From Sphingobium sp. CR2-8 (GTDB lineage Bacteria > Pseudomonadota > Alphaproteobacteria > Sphingomonadales > Sphingomonadaceae), in the NCBI RefSeq assembly GCF_035818615.1, contig NZ_JAYKZY010000002.1, forward strand, positions 2,420,501 to 2,484,500: a DNA stretch of 64,000 nt, in the 5' to 3' direction. The notes below the pieces were generated by a model. It was not told the DNA's origin, ran no database searches, and worked only from the letters and a program-made list of their open reading frames with translations. Every line of letters begins with the position of its first letter. The stretch's first letter is position 1. Position numbers and translations under genes: made by a program. This document shows positions 24,515 through 32,679 of the stretch, piece after piece.

Positions 24515-25687
24515 GTGAGCATCAACGGACAGGCCTATGTCGTCGGCGCCTTCGAGCATCCACTCCGCAAGGCCCCTCACAAGACGATACCCGAACTTCA
24601 TGCCGAGGTCGTGCGCGGAGCACTCGACGACGCCGGATTATCCTTAGGCGACATCGACGGATATTTCACGGGTACGGATGCGCCCGGGCTCGGCTCGGTA
24701 TCGATGGCCGAGTATCTTGGCTTGAAGCCGCGCTTCATCGATACAACAAGCACCGGCGGCTCGGGATATATCATCGCGGCCGGCCACGCGGCTGCCGCCA
24801 TTGCAATGGGCAAATGCTCGATCGCGCTCATCACGCTTGCCGGGCGACCGCGTACCGGACAAGAGTTGCAGGGTGAGATGCCGTTCCTGTCCGATCCGCT
24901 CGTTCCGGGCGTTCCTTATGAGGCGCCGTTCGGTATCAATATCGTCAACGCTTACGCCCTGGCGGCCCGGCGGCACATGCATGAGTTCGGCACCACATCC
25001 GAGCAACTCGCCTGGGTGAAGGTGGCGGCGTCGCACCACGCGCATCACAACCCGAACGCGATGTTGCGCGATGTGGTGACGGTCGAGGACGTTCTGGCCT
25101 CGCCGATGATCGCTGATCCACTGCACAAACTCGATTGCTGCATTGTGAGCGACGGGGGCGGCGCCCTCATCCTCGCCCGGCCTGAAATCGCGAAAACGCT
25201 TGCCCGACCTTTGGTACGCGTCCGTGGGTCGGGCGAGGCGTATAAGACGTTGGATGGCGGCAGGGTCGACCTGACATACAGCGCGGGGCGGGATTCGGGG
25301 CGCGCCGCATTTGCCGAAGCGGGCATCGCTCCCAGTGATATCGACTATGCCTCCATCTACGACAGTTTCACGATCACCGTGCTTATGCAGCTCGAGGATC
25401 TCGGGTTTTGCGACAAGGGCGCGGGCGGACGGTTCGTAGCGGATGGCGGCCTGATTTCGGGAGTTGGCAAATTGCCCGTCAACACCGACGGCGGCGGGCT
25501 GTGCAACAACCATCCTGCCAATCGCGGAGGAATGACCAAGATGATCGAGGCGGTACGCCAGTTACGCGGCGAGGCTCATCCGGCCGTCCAGGTTCCTGAC
25601 TGTGCGCTGGCGCTCGCCCACGGCACGGGCGGGTTTCTGGGGACAAGGCATATTGGTGGGACCCTAATATTGGAGCGTGACGCGTGA
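24515..25687 (+). CDS. thiolase-fold aldolase, Ltp2-like (lipid-transfer protein family)
   Basis: This 390-residue thiolase-fold protein is without the nucleophilic Cys: the expected CASGS block reads TTSTGGSG, with Ser79 in place of Cys. It keeps the late SCP-x features (IYDSFTITVLMQLE, NTDGGGLCNNHPANRGG). This pattern and the immediately following DUF35 gene match Ltp2-DUF35 retro-aldolases that split 17-hydroxy steroid side chains, releasing propionyl-CoA or acetyl-CoA and a ketone. The start is a GTG with GGAG 5 nt upstream. By homology it is an aldolase, not a thiolase; the exact substrate is unknown. Confidence 0.83.
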   Translation: MSINGQAYVVGAFEHPLRKAPHKTIPELHAEVVRGALDDAGLSLGDIDGYFTGTDAPGLGSVSMAEYLGLKPRFIDTTSTGGSGYIIAAGHAAAAIAMGKCSIALITLAGRPRTGQELQGEMPFLSDPLVPGVPYEAPFGINIVNAYALAARRHMHEFGTTSEQLAWVKVAASHHAHHNPNAMLRDVVTVEDVLASPMIADPLHKLDCCIVSDGGGALILARPEIAKTLARPLVRVRGSGEAYKTLDGGRVDLTYSAGRDSGRAAFAEAGIAPSDIDYASIYDSFTITVLMQLEDLGFCDKGAGGRFVADGGLISGVGKLPVNTDGGGLCNNHPANRGGMTKMIEAVRQLRGEAHPAVQVPDCALALAHGTGGFLGTRHIGGTLILERDA

Positions 25688-26052
25688 CAACAGACGAGGC
25701 CGATATGTCGGGCATTGCCCAATGGCGTTCCGAAACCGGCCAACTTCAGATCGGACGATGCAACGCATGCGCGACCCATCATTACTATCCGCGGAAGGTT
25801 TGTCCGTTCTGTTTCAGCGCTGACGTCTCATTGTCGGTCGTGATGGGCCGAGGCAAGGTGTACAGCCATAGCTTCACTCCGCGAGGTCCGAATGGCCCAT
25901 ATATGCTCGCCTATGTGACCCTCGACGAAGGGGTGACGATGCTCACCCATCTTGTCGATGTCGCGGTCGAGGATGTTACGATCGACATGCCGGTGGCTGT
26001 GGAATTCAGGCTGGTAGGCGATGGCCACGTTCCGGTCTTCAAGCCAGCATGA
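25684..26052 (+). CDS. DUF35/OB-fold zinc-ribbon protein, partner of the Ltp2-like aldolase
   Basis: The 122-residue protein has a rubredoxin-like zinc ribbon with CNAC and CPFC about 20 residues apart, followed by an OB-fold (GRGKVYSHSFTPRG, MLAYVTLDEGV). DUF35 proteins bind acyl-CoA and form complexes with thiolase-like partners, for example the C-terminal part of ChsH2 with Ltp2. It begins in a GTGA overlap with the aldolase gene and ends in an ATGA overlap with the next gene, so equal expression of the complex is likely. An internal ATG at 25705 is another possible start. Confidence 0.88.
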   Translation: MTTDEADMSGIAQWRSETGQLQIGRCNACATHHYYPRKVCPFCFSADVSLSVVMGRGKVYSHSFTPRGPNGPYMLAYVTLDEGVTMLTHLVDVAVEDVTIDMPVAVEFRLVGDGHVPVFKPA

Positions 26053-26837
26053 GCGCGGCCGAGGCCGAGATCCACTATAGCGTGGATGGCGATGTCGCGC
26101 ATGTGCAACTGGCCGCGCCTCATCGCCTGAACGCGCTCTCGCCCGCGATGTCGGACGCGCTGATCGTCGCGCTTGGCCGTGCGCAAAGTGAATCGCGGGC
26201 GATATTGCTCAGCGGCGCCGGGCGCAGCTTCTGCTCAGGCGTTGATCTGGGTTCGGCGGATGCAGTCCCTCGCCCGGATCTTGACGGCGGCCTTATTCTG
26301 GAGCGTCATTTTAATCCGCTGATCACGGCCGTTCGCGACCTGCAAGTGCCGATCATCTGCGCGGTGCAAGGCGCGGCGGCGGGGGTTGGCATGGCCCTGG
26401 CATTATCCTGCGATATCGTCGTAGCGGGTAGCAATGCCTTCTTCCTCGCGCCGTTTGCCAGCATCGGCTTACTACCTGATAGCGGGCTTCCTTCGCTATT
26501 GACCCGCGCTGTCGGCCGTGCGCGCGCGCTTGAAGTGCTGATGCTAGCACAAAAGCTTAACGCCCAGCGTGCGCATGATTGGGGACTGATAGCGCGCGTG
26601 ATGGCGGACGATACCTTATTGGACGAGGCACGGGCGCTGGCGACCACATTGGCAAAAGGCCCCACCGTCGCGCTGGCCGGCATTCGGGCCCTATGCTGGC
26701 ACGCCGCCGAGCAATCGCTTGCCGCTGAACTTGACCTCGAGCGAGACATGCAACGCAAGATCCCCGCGACAGCGGATTGTCAGGAAGGCAACAGGGCTTT
26801 CCGCGAAAAGCGCGCGCCGCGCTTCCTGGGCCGCTAA
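26049..26837 (+). CDS. enoyl-CoA hydratase/isomerase family protein
   Basis: This 262-residue crotonase-fold protein has an oxyanion-hole segment GRSFCSGVDLG near 60 and GAAAGVGMALALSCDIVV near 112. FASIGLLPDSGLPSLL near 140 has an Asp where PaaG-type isomerases and hydratases have theirs. It probably hydrates or isomerises an unsaturated CoA ester. It is the last gene of the forward operon and converges with the EthD gene. Confidence 0.88.
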   Translation: MSAAEAEIHYSVDGDVAHVQLAAPHRLNALSPAMSDALIVALGRAQSESRAILLSGAGRSFCSGVDLGSADAVPRPDLDGGLILERHFNPLITAVRDLQVPIICAVQGAAAGVGMALALSCDIVVAGSNAFFLAPFASIGLLPDSGLPSLLTRAVGRARALEVLMLAQKLNAQRAHDWGLIARVMADDTLLDEARALATTLAKGPTVALAGIRALCWHAAEQSLAAELDLERDMQRKIPATADCQEGNRAFREKRAPRFLGR

Positions 26838-26928
26838 GGCTCAGCCTGCTCCCGGATCGACGGTGTCGATTTATTTGTCGTTCCCGGCAATTTCCGCGCC
26901 CAAAAAAGCCATCTGCGTCTGCCATCGC

Positions 26929-27312
26929 CTACCACCCTTGCACGTCACCGATGATCACATGCTCCTGTCCGAAGCTTGCCGTGCACCGGGCGAGATCGCA
27001 GAATTGCGCTTCGTCTTCGCGCAACTGCGCAGAGGCGTAAATGCCAGCCTCACTGTGCGCCACCTCCAGACGATCCCGCTCGCTGTCCCACCACAATTCG
27101 GCAACGCCGTCAGTCAGTTGGTCGAGACCGCGGGAACGGGCAAACAGGCTCGCTACTTCACCCGCCTCCCCATGGAGCTGGACATAACGACGAATTCTCA
27201 GGTCCTGCGCCAGGCGTCGTACGAGCGGCGCATGCTGACCTATCCAGTAGCTCAGGAACTGCTCGTGTGTGAGATCGGGATGCCGGACGACTGCCAATGA
27301 CATTTTGAACAT
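26929..27312 (-). CDS. EthD-domain protein
   Basis: This 127-residue ferredoxin-like-fold protein has the EthD family start (SLAVVRHPDLTHEQFLSYWI then QHAPLVRRL) and a C-terminal EHVIIGD. GGGAGAG lies 5 nt before the ATG at 27312. The longer frame to 27351 overlaps the transporter gene. EthD proteins accompany oxygenase and degradation clusters; some are isomerases or dehydratases, many have no defined role. It is the last gene of the SDR-MFS-EthD operon. Confidence 0.85.
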   Translation of the reverse strand: MFKMSLAVVRHPDLTHEQFLSYWIGQHAPLVRRLAQDLRIRRYVQLHGEAGEVASLFARSRGLDQLTDGVAELWWDSERDRLEVAHSEAGIYASAQLREDEAQFCDLARCTASFGQEHVIIGDVQGW

Positions 27313-27347
27313 CACTTCTCTCCCGATGCGTCTATCGCGCTGGGCCT

Positions 27348-28718
27348 TCAATCATGTTGCAGTGCCATCGACTTGCTGGCGCGCAGGCAAGCAAAAAACG
27401 ATATTGTCGACAACAATCCCGCGATGGCGGCATTGAGTGACAGGCCGAAGGTCAATGCCTGCGGGCCACTCCACAGGCTGGAAAGGGCCACCACTGTCAG
27501 TGGTCCGACCGCGTAGCCTAGCAAGGCAGTTGCAAGAATATAGATGGATGTCAGCCGGCCGCGGATCGCGCGAGGTCCGAAAAATTGTAACGCCAGCGGC
27601 GCAAGAATGGCGACCGATGCAAGCCCGATCATCGCAACGAAGAAAGTCGCAATCACGAGAACCAGACTCTGCTGGCCTAGTCCGATCGGCAAAACAAGCG
27701 CGGCGAGCGTTCCACTGGCAATGAGTTCGATCAACGTACCGTCGGTACGCCCCCGCCGCGCCAAGTGCTGGGCGAGCCAAGGCCAGAAAACCGTCGAGAC
27801 GACGCCGGCAAGCAATCCCACCGTCCCCAATCTGTAGCCGGCAGCGGCGACCGTTCCGCCGAACGTTCGGTAGATCATGGTCGGCATCCAGCTGATGGTG
27901 CCCATCGACACCATCGTAATCAGCGCCAGACCCAAATAGAATGGGACATAAAATCTGGCGTTATCGCCAATGTACCGCAGCATTTGTGCGAAGCTGACGG
28001 CATCACTGCGGCTTTCCGCCGCGCGGCCGCGGCGAGGATCGCGAGTAGTCAGCAGGATCACAGCTGCAAGAATCAGCCCCGGCATCCCCAGCAGGATGAA
28101 CGTCAACTGCCAGGCGGCAAGGCCGGTTGGTGCCTCCAGCGATCCCGAGAAGCCGAGCACCGCACCCCCGAGCACAAAGGCTCCTGTGCTCATGATGCTG
28201 CCCATCGAGCCGTAAACCGCAGTGGGTAGGGCGCATCGTTCACGAGGAAAGAGGTCGCCGATCAGCGACACTGCCGCAGGCGTCAGGACAGCCTCCCCCA
28301 GCGCAACGCCGGCGCGAAGGATGAGCAACATCCAGAAGCTTGTGGCGAAAGCAGACGCGATTGTCATAGCGCTCCACAAGGCGACCCCAGCCGCCACGAC
28401 GACGATGCGATCGCCCCGGTCGATACGGTCGGCGATTGGAATGCCGCTGAGCGCGTAAACTACGGCGAAGCCGGCGCCGAGAAGAAGAGCCAGTTGCCCG
28501 TCGCTGAGCGAGAGCGCGCTCGCCACCGGTTGCGCCATCAAGGCCAGCAAAAGCCGATCCGTGAAGGAGAGTGCATAGAGGATTGTCAGGAGGATGACGA
28601 TATACCAACCCTGCCGCCCTGACCTTTGTTCAACGCGATCATCCAGATCGCCACCGACCATTGACGCGTCGTGTCGAGGGAGCATTGCGCTATCGTCTCC
28701 TGCTCTGGGCGGTGTCAT
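27348..28718 (-). CDS. MFS transporter
   Basis: This 456-residue integral membrane protein has about 12 hydrophobic segments. The MFS motif A region lies between helices 2 and 3 (GIPIADRIDRGDR). The first helix reads WYIVILLTILYALSFTDRLL. It resembles the spinster-like/aromatic acid transporters often found in sphingomonad catabolic clusters. The ATG at 28718 overlaps the SDR stop as ATGA; another ATG at 28685 has AGGAG 11 nt before it. It probably imports the island's substrate or exports an intermediate. Confidence 0.9.
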   Translation of the reverse strand: MTPPRAGDDSAMLPRHDASMVGGDLDDRVEQRSGRQGWYIVILLTILYALSFTDRLLLALMAQPVASALSLSDGQLALLLGAGFAVVYALSGIPIADRIDRGDRIVVVAAGVALWSAMTIASAFATSFWMLLILRAGVALGEAVLTPAAVSLIGDLFPRERCALPTAVYGSMGSIMSTGAFVLGGAVLGFSGSLEAPTGLAAWQLTFILLGMPGLILAAVILLTTRDPRRGRAAESRSDAVSFAQMLRYIGDNARFYVPFYLGLALITMVSMGTISWMPTMIYRTFGGTVAAAGYRLGTVGLLAGVVSTVFWPWLAQHLARRGRTDGTLIELIASGTLAALVLPIGLGQQSLVLVIATFFVAMIGLASVAILAPLALQFFGPRAIRGRLTSIYILATALLGYAVGPLTVVALSSLWSGPQALTFGLSLNAAIAGLLSTISFFACLRASKSMALQHD

Positions 28719-29545
28719 TGTTGCGGATCGTAAATGCCGGCATTCAGCAGTTGATTTGATTGCAGATCGGCGCCGCTCAATCGATTGAAGAACCCCACCG
28801 AAATCCCGCCATCGACGGGGATGACCGCGCCGTTGACGTAAGATGCGTCGTCGTCGAGCAGCATAAGGACGACATTCGCGATATCGTCGGCCTGCCCGAT
28901 CCGTGCGGCCGGTGTGCGATCCACGACGACATCGAGGAAGTAGTCAGGCAGCCCCCGGCGGACGAGGGGAGTATCGACGATCGTCGGTGCGATGCAGTTG
29001 ACCCGCAACCCATGCCGCGCCCATTCCAGCGCCAGGTTCTTCACCAGGCCATGAACGGCGAATTTCGAGACGGAGTAGGCAATGCGCCCGGCGTGGGCAC
29101 CGATCCCGTCAAGCGACCCAATACAAACGATGCTCCCCCGTCCCGCAGCGATCATGCCTCGCCCGAACTGCTGGCAGGCAATGAACGTACCCAGCACGTT
29201 GACGTCCATGACGCGGTGCCAGTCGGTTAGGGAATGATCTTCCGCCCGACCGCTTGCCGAGGTTCCCGCGCAGGTGACTAGGCCATGTACCTCGCCGAGA
29301 TGGTCGATAATGCGCGCCGCGGCATCAGTCATTGCCTTTTCGTCGGCGACATTGGCCGCCAATCCGAAAATATTTGCTCCGAGTGCTCCCACCTCGTCGA
29401 CGCAAAGCGCGATATCCTCGTCGCGCAGATCGATCATCGCTATCCTGGCCCCCCGGCGTGCAAGACCCAAAACTGTGGCCTTGCCGATTCCAGATGCGCC
29501 TCCCGTAACGACGACGGCTTTCCCGTCGAGATCGCGTATACTCAT
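28715..29545 (-). CDS. short-chain dehydrogenase/reductase
   Basis: This 276-residue classical SDR has TGGASGIGKATVLGLA, CAGTSASG and the catalytic Ser...YSVSK (SLDGIGAHAGRIAYSVSK). The C-terminal GAVIPVDGGISVGF is typical. GAGAGG lies 7 nt before the chosen ATG; the frame is open for 22 further codons upstream, with arginine-rich noise. It heads a reverse operon with the MFS and EthD genes and is divergent from the KstD-like gene, so a hydroxysteroid-type or alicyclic alcohol substrate is plausible. Confidence 0.87.
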   Translation of the reverse strand: MSIRDLDGKAVVVTGGASGIGKATVLGLARRGARIAMIDLRDEDIALCVDEVGALGANIFGLAANVADEKAMTDAAARIIDHLGEVHGLVTCAGTSASGRAEDHSLTDWHRVMDVNVLGTFIACQQFGRGMIAAGRGSIVCIGSLDGIGAHAGRIAYSVSKFAVHGLVKNLALEWARHGLRVNCIAPTIVDTPLVRRGLPDYFLDVVVDRTPAARIGQADDIANVVLMLLDDDASYVNGAVIPVDGGISVGFFNRLSGADLQSNQLLNAGIYDPQQ

Positions 29546-29651
29546 CCAACGTCCTCTCTTACTTCTGCTTCGCCGCGCGCCTTTCCGGCGGCGCACTCGG
29601 GCACGTCGCAATGCTCCTAGCAGTGGTTACGCCTTGTTGGCAGCCGACGCT

Positions 29652-29668
29652 GTCCCCTCCTCCGGGAC
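29652..29668. promoter_or_regulatory. GTCCC-N7-GGGAC inverted repeat (variant), site 4
   Basis: TGTCCC and GGGACA flank a 7-nt spacer, one base shorter than the other sites. It lies between the divergent SDR and KstD-like genes, 49 bp before the latter's start, in the same kind of position as the exact copies. Confidence 0.45.
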
Positions 29669-29716
29669 AGACGAGGCGTTGCGAACGGTGCAGATCGGCA
29701 GCGAGGAGAAAAATTT

Positions 29717-31396
29717 ATGGAGAACGGCGCACATTACGATGTGATCGTCCTGGGTTCGGGCGCCGGGGGACTTACAGCTGCGATTACCGCCTCTGCCCAC
29801 GGGCGGTCGGTTCTGCTGGTCGAAAAGGCCGACGTGATCGGCGGCACGCTGGCCTGGTCCGGCGGGGGCGTGTGGGTACCTGGCAACCATCACATGGCCG
29901 ATGTGGGCGAAAGCGACAGCCCGGAAAAGGCGCGCCTTTACCTCAGAGGGCACCTCGGAAATTATTACGATGAGGAGGCAGTCGACGCATTTTTGAGCAA
30001 CGCCGCCGAAGCTTTCCATTTCCTCGAGGGTGTCGGGAAGTGGATTCGCTTCAAAAGCTATCCCGGATCGGATTATCATCCCCTCCTTCCCGGAGCGGCG
30101 GAAATGGCTCGCTCCATGTTGCCCGTGCCATTCGACGGACGCGTGCTCGGTGCATGGCTGGCAAAATTGCGTAGGCCAAAACGGGAGATGACGATCTTTG
30201 GAGGACTCCAGATCGAGGCTGCCGAGATCCCGCTGTTCCAGGATGTCTTCCGCTCACCCTCGGCATTTGCGCATGTTGTGCGCCGGCTTGCGCAATATGG
30301 CCTCGACCTCATCCGGCATGGCCGCAGTGTCCGCCTGATACGCGGCACGGCGCTGGCTGCGGCGCTTTTGAGGACGGCCCTAGACCTGCGCGTTACGATC
30401 ATGCACGGCACGCAGGTAAGTCGTTTGCTGCAGGACGAGACTGGCCGTGTCACAGGCATAAGGATGCTGGCAAGGCCCGGCGAAGATGGTGAGATCGTTG
30501 CCCGCTGCGGCGTTGTCCTCGCGACGGGCGGCTTCTCGGCTAACAAGATGCTCCGGCAGCGCTACCTGCCCGATCCCGCAAACCACCTGACGCTATTGCC
30601 GAGCGCCAATGGCGGCGATGGTATTAGTCTTGCGCTTGCAGCTGGCGCGGTCATGGGTGCCGGAGCGGCCGCTCCAGCGATTTATGCGCCTGCTTCTCGT
30701 CGGCACCTGTCTGACGGTTCGGAAAGCGTCTATCCTCATTTCATGTTCGATCGGTGCAAGCCGGGATCGATGATCGTTGGGCCGGATGGACAGCGCTTCG
30801 TGAACGAAGCGGAGAGCTATCATACATTGGTCCAGCGGATGCACGCACTTAAGATCAGTCCGGCCTGGCTGATCGCCGGTCACGTATTTCTACGCCGCTA
30901 CGGCATGGGATTGGCTCGACCGGCACCAAATCCCTATCGCCATCTTATCCGTGAGGGCTATCTCATCCGCGGCCGTAGCCTACACGAGCTCGCAACTAAA
31001 ATCGGGGTAGATCCAGCTGGCCTGAGAGAAAGTGCCGAACGAATGACGCGTTATGCGCAGGCGGGGAATGACCCCGATTTCGGAAGAGGTGGGGACATCT
31101 ATACCCGCAACCTTGGCGATCCCGCTCACGGTCCTAATTCGTCTTTGGGGGCGGTCGATGTCGGACCATTCTATGCGGTCGCCCTTTATCCAACCGATGT
31201 GGGCACCAGCTTGGGGCTGGCCGTCCGGGGCGACGGCGCAGTCCTTGCCGCTGATGGCACCACAATCCCTGGGTTGTTTGCCGCCGGTCTTGACGCAAAC
31301 GCCGCTCTGCGAGGCTTTTATCCGGGCGCTGGCACCCAGATCGGACAGGCGATGGCGATGGGTTATGCAAGCGGCAAGTCGCTGGCAGACGAATAG
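29717..31396 (+). CDS. FAD-dependent dehydrogenase, 3-ketosteroid 1-dehydrogenase (KstD)-like
   Basis: This 559-residue flavoprotein of the fumarate reductase/KstD family has an FAD-binding start VIVLGSGAGGLTAA near 9, then GGTLAWSGGGVWVPGN near 42, LATGGFSANKM near 275, and PFYAVALYPTDVGTSLGL near 490. The C-terminal block is GFYPGAGTQIGQAMAMGY. The PFYAV...P-D-GT motif with its Tyr is typical of KstD and related Delta-dehydrogenases. GAGGAG 8 nt before the ATG supports the start. It probably introduces a double bond next to a ring ketone. Family members also act on non-steroid cyclic ketones, so the substrate is open. Confidence 0.86.
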   Translation: MENGAHYDVIVLGSGAGGLTAAITASAHGRSVLLVEKADVIGGTLAWSGGGVWVPGNHHMADVGESDSPEKARLYLRGHLGNYYDEEAVDAFLSNAAEAFHFLEGVGKWIRFKSYPGSDYHPLLPGAAEMARSMLPVPFDGRVLGAWLAKLRRPKREMTIFGGLQIEAAEIPLFQDVFRSPSAFAHVVRRLAQYGLDLIRHGRSVRLIRGTALAAALLRTALDLRVTIMHGTQVSRLLQDETGRVTGIRMLARPGEDGEIVARCGVVLATGGFSANKMLRQRYLPDPANHLTLLPSANGGDGISLALAAGAVMGAGAAAPAIYAPASRRHLSDGSESVYPHFMFDRCKPGSMIVGPDGQRFVNEAESYHTLVQRMHALKISPAWLIAGHVFLRRYGMGLARPAPNPYRHLIREGYLIRGRSLHELATKIGVDPAGLRESAERMTRYAQAGNDPDFGRGGDIYTRNLGDPAHGPNSSLGAVDVGPFYAVALYPTDVGTSLGLAVRGDGAVLAADGTTIPGLFAAGLDANAALRGFYPGAGTQIGQAMAMGYASGKSLADE

Positions 31397-31503
31397 GGTC
31401 GATCAGGGCGCCACGAGCAACGCAGCGCCCCGGCGATAGAGAGATCGTATCTGCAATACCCGACGAGTCTTCACGGTTGAACAATCTGCGGGGCTAAGCG
31501 GAT

Positions 31504-31527
31504 GCTTGAGCGATGGATCGTTCAAGC
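31504..31527. terminator. hairpin between convergent genes
   Basis: GCTTGA and TCAAGC pair around an inner CGAT/ATCG pair, giving a compact 24-nt imperfect hairpin between the 3' ends of the KstD-like and SDR genes. It could end transcription from both sides, although no clear T-run follows. Confidence 0.45.
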
Positions 31528-31582
31528 TGTCGGCAAGAACGCTCCCCGCGGGTCCGCCATTCACGTCAACCGGCGAGGGATG

Positions 31583-32344
31583 TCACGCGCCTCGAGCGCC
31601 ATCGATCTGGTAGACAGCACCGCTCACAAAACTCGCCTCGTCCCCGAGGAGCCAGGTGATGAGGTTTGCTGCTTCTTCCGGTGTTCCGGCGCGCTGCATC
31701 GGCATTGTCTTGAGCTTGTCAGCATAGCTTGGTCCGCCCGGGACGTGCAGCGCCTTGTTGCTCGAGCGCAGGAGCTCGGTGTCGATCGCACCGGGCGCCA
31801 CCGAGTTGACCCGAATGCGGGGAGCAAGTTCTACCGAAAGTGTCTTTGTGAGGCCAATGACTGCTGCCTTGGAAGCGCCGTACAGACCCATGCCCGGCGC
31901 CGCTCGGATACCGAAAAGGGACGACATATTGACGATGGATCCTCCCTGTAGCTGCATATGCGGGACTGCCGCTTTGATCGCCACGAATGTTGCACGAAAA
32001 TTGACCGCGAACACCTGCTCCAGATCAGCCAGGCTCGATTGCAGCGCGGGGCCCGACAATCCGGTGATCCCTGCATTGTTGTGCAGCATGTCTAGCCGGC
32101 CCCACCGGGCGGCGGCAGCCTCCACCATAGACGTGACGGCCACGACGTCCGCAACATCGACCTGCAGCGGCATCACTCGATCCGCGGGCAGGTCGGCCAC
32201 GACATTGAGCAAAGCTGCCTCGTCAATGTCCGCCAGGCACACGCGCGCGCCCTCGGCGACGAGCCGCCGCACGACCGCTTCGCCCATGCCACGCCCAGCG
32301 CCGGTTACGATCGCAACCTTGTCGCTGAAATTGCCTCCAGTCAT
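31583..32344 (-). CDS. short-chain dehydrogenase/reductase
   Basis: This 253-residue classical SDR has TGAGRGMGEAVVRRL, NNAGITG and the catalytic Ser...YGASK (SSLFGIRAAPGMGLYGASK). The start at 32344 overlaps the stop of the small upstream gene as ATGA, with AAGGAA further upstream. It is the last gene of the SnoaL-Rieske-small protein-SDR operon and may oxidise the alcohol or diol produced by the oxygenase. Confidence 0.88.
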   Translation of the reverse strand: MTGGNFSDKVAIVTGAGRGMGEAVVRRLVAEGARVCLADIDEAALLNVVADLPADRVMPLQVDVADVVAVTSMVEAAAARWGRLDMLHNNAGITGLSGPALQSSLADLEQVFAVNFRATFVAIKAAVPHMQLQGGSIVNMSSLFGIRAAPGMGLYGASKAAVIGLTKTLSVELAPRIRVNSVAPGAIDTELLRSSNKALHVPGGPSYADKLKTMPMQRAGTPEEAANLITWLLGDEASFVSGAVYQIDGARGA

Positions 32345-32679
32345 GCGGGATGAATTCCTTGAGTTACTGTCAGGGTTGTCGGCCATGTCACGCTTTTGGG
32401 TCGCGGTTGGCCATAGCGTTCAACCGCAACCGCGACATGGGCGAGAGACATGAGCAAGCCGTACAGGTTTTGATGCGCGGGCGGCAGGGCCGTGATCTCA
32501 AACCGTTCCAGCTCAGCCAACGCGGCATCGGCGCGGGGAGTGATTGCATCGTAGAAGGATCGGATACCGTCCATGTCGCTCTCAAACCGTGCGACGAAGC
32601 GCGCTTGGCAGTCGGGCTGGTTCCAGTAGCCTAGAAAAGGCGCGAGATCCTCAAAGCCAGGGGGCAGCACGTCGCTCAT
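32341..32679 (-). CDS. small protein of unknown function linked to the Rieske oxygenase
   Basis: The 112-residue product is not one I recognise. It is soluble, without a signal peptide or Cys-rich motif, and has a predicted helical middle (DGIRSFYDAITPRADAALAE) and LYGLLMSLAHVAVAVERYGQ. It overlaps the Rieske gene upstream and the SDR gene downstream by 4 bp each, so it is surely part of that operon and translated in step. It could be a small subunit or assembly factor for the oxygenase, but that is inference from position only. Confidence 0.7.
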   Translation of the reverse strand: MSDVLPPGFEDLAPFLGYWNQPDCQARFVARFESDMDGIRSFYDAITPRADAALAELERFEITALPPAHQNLYGLLMSLAHVAVAVERYGQPRPKSVTWPTTLTVTQGIHPA

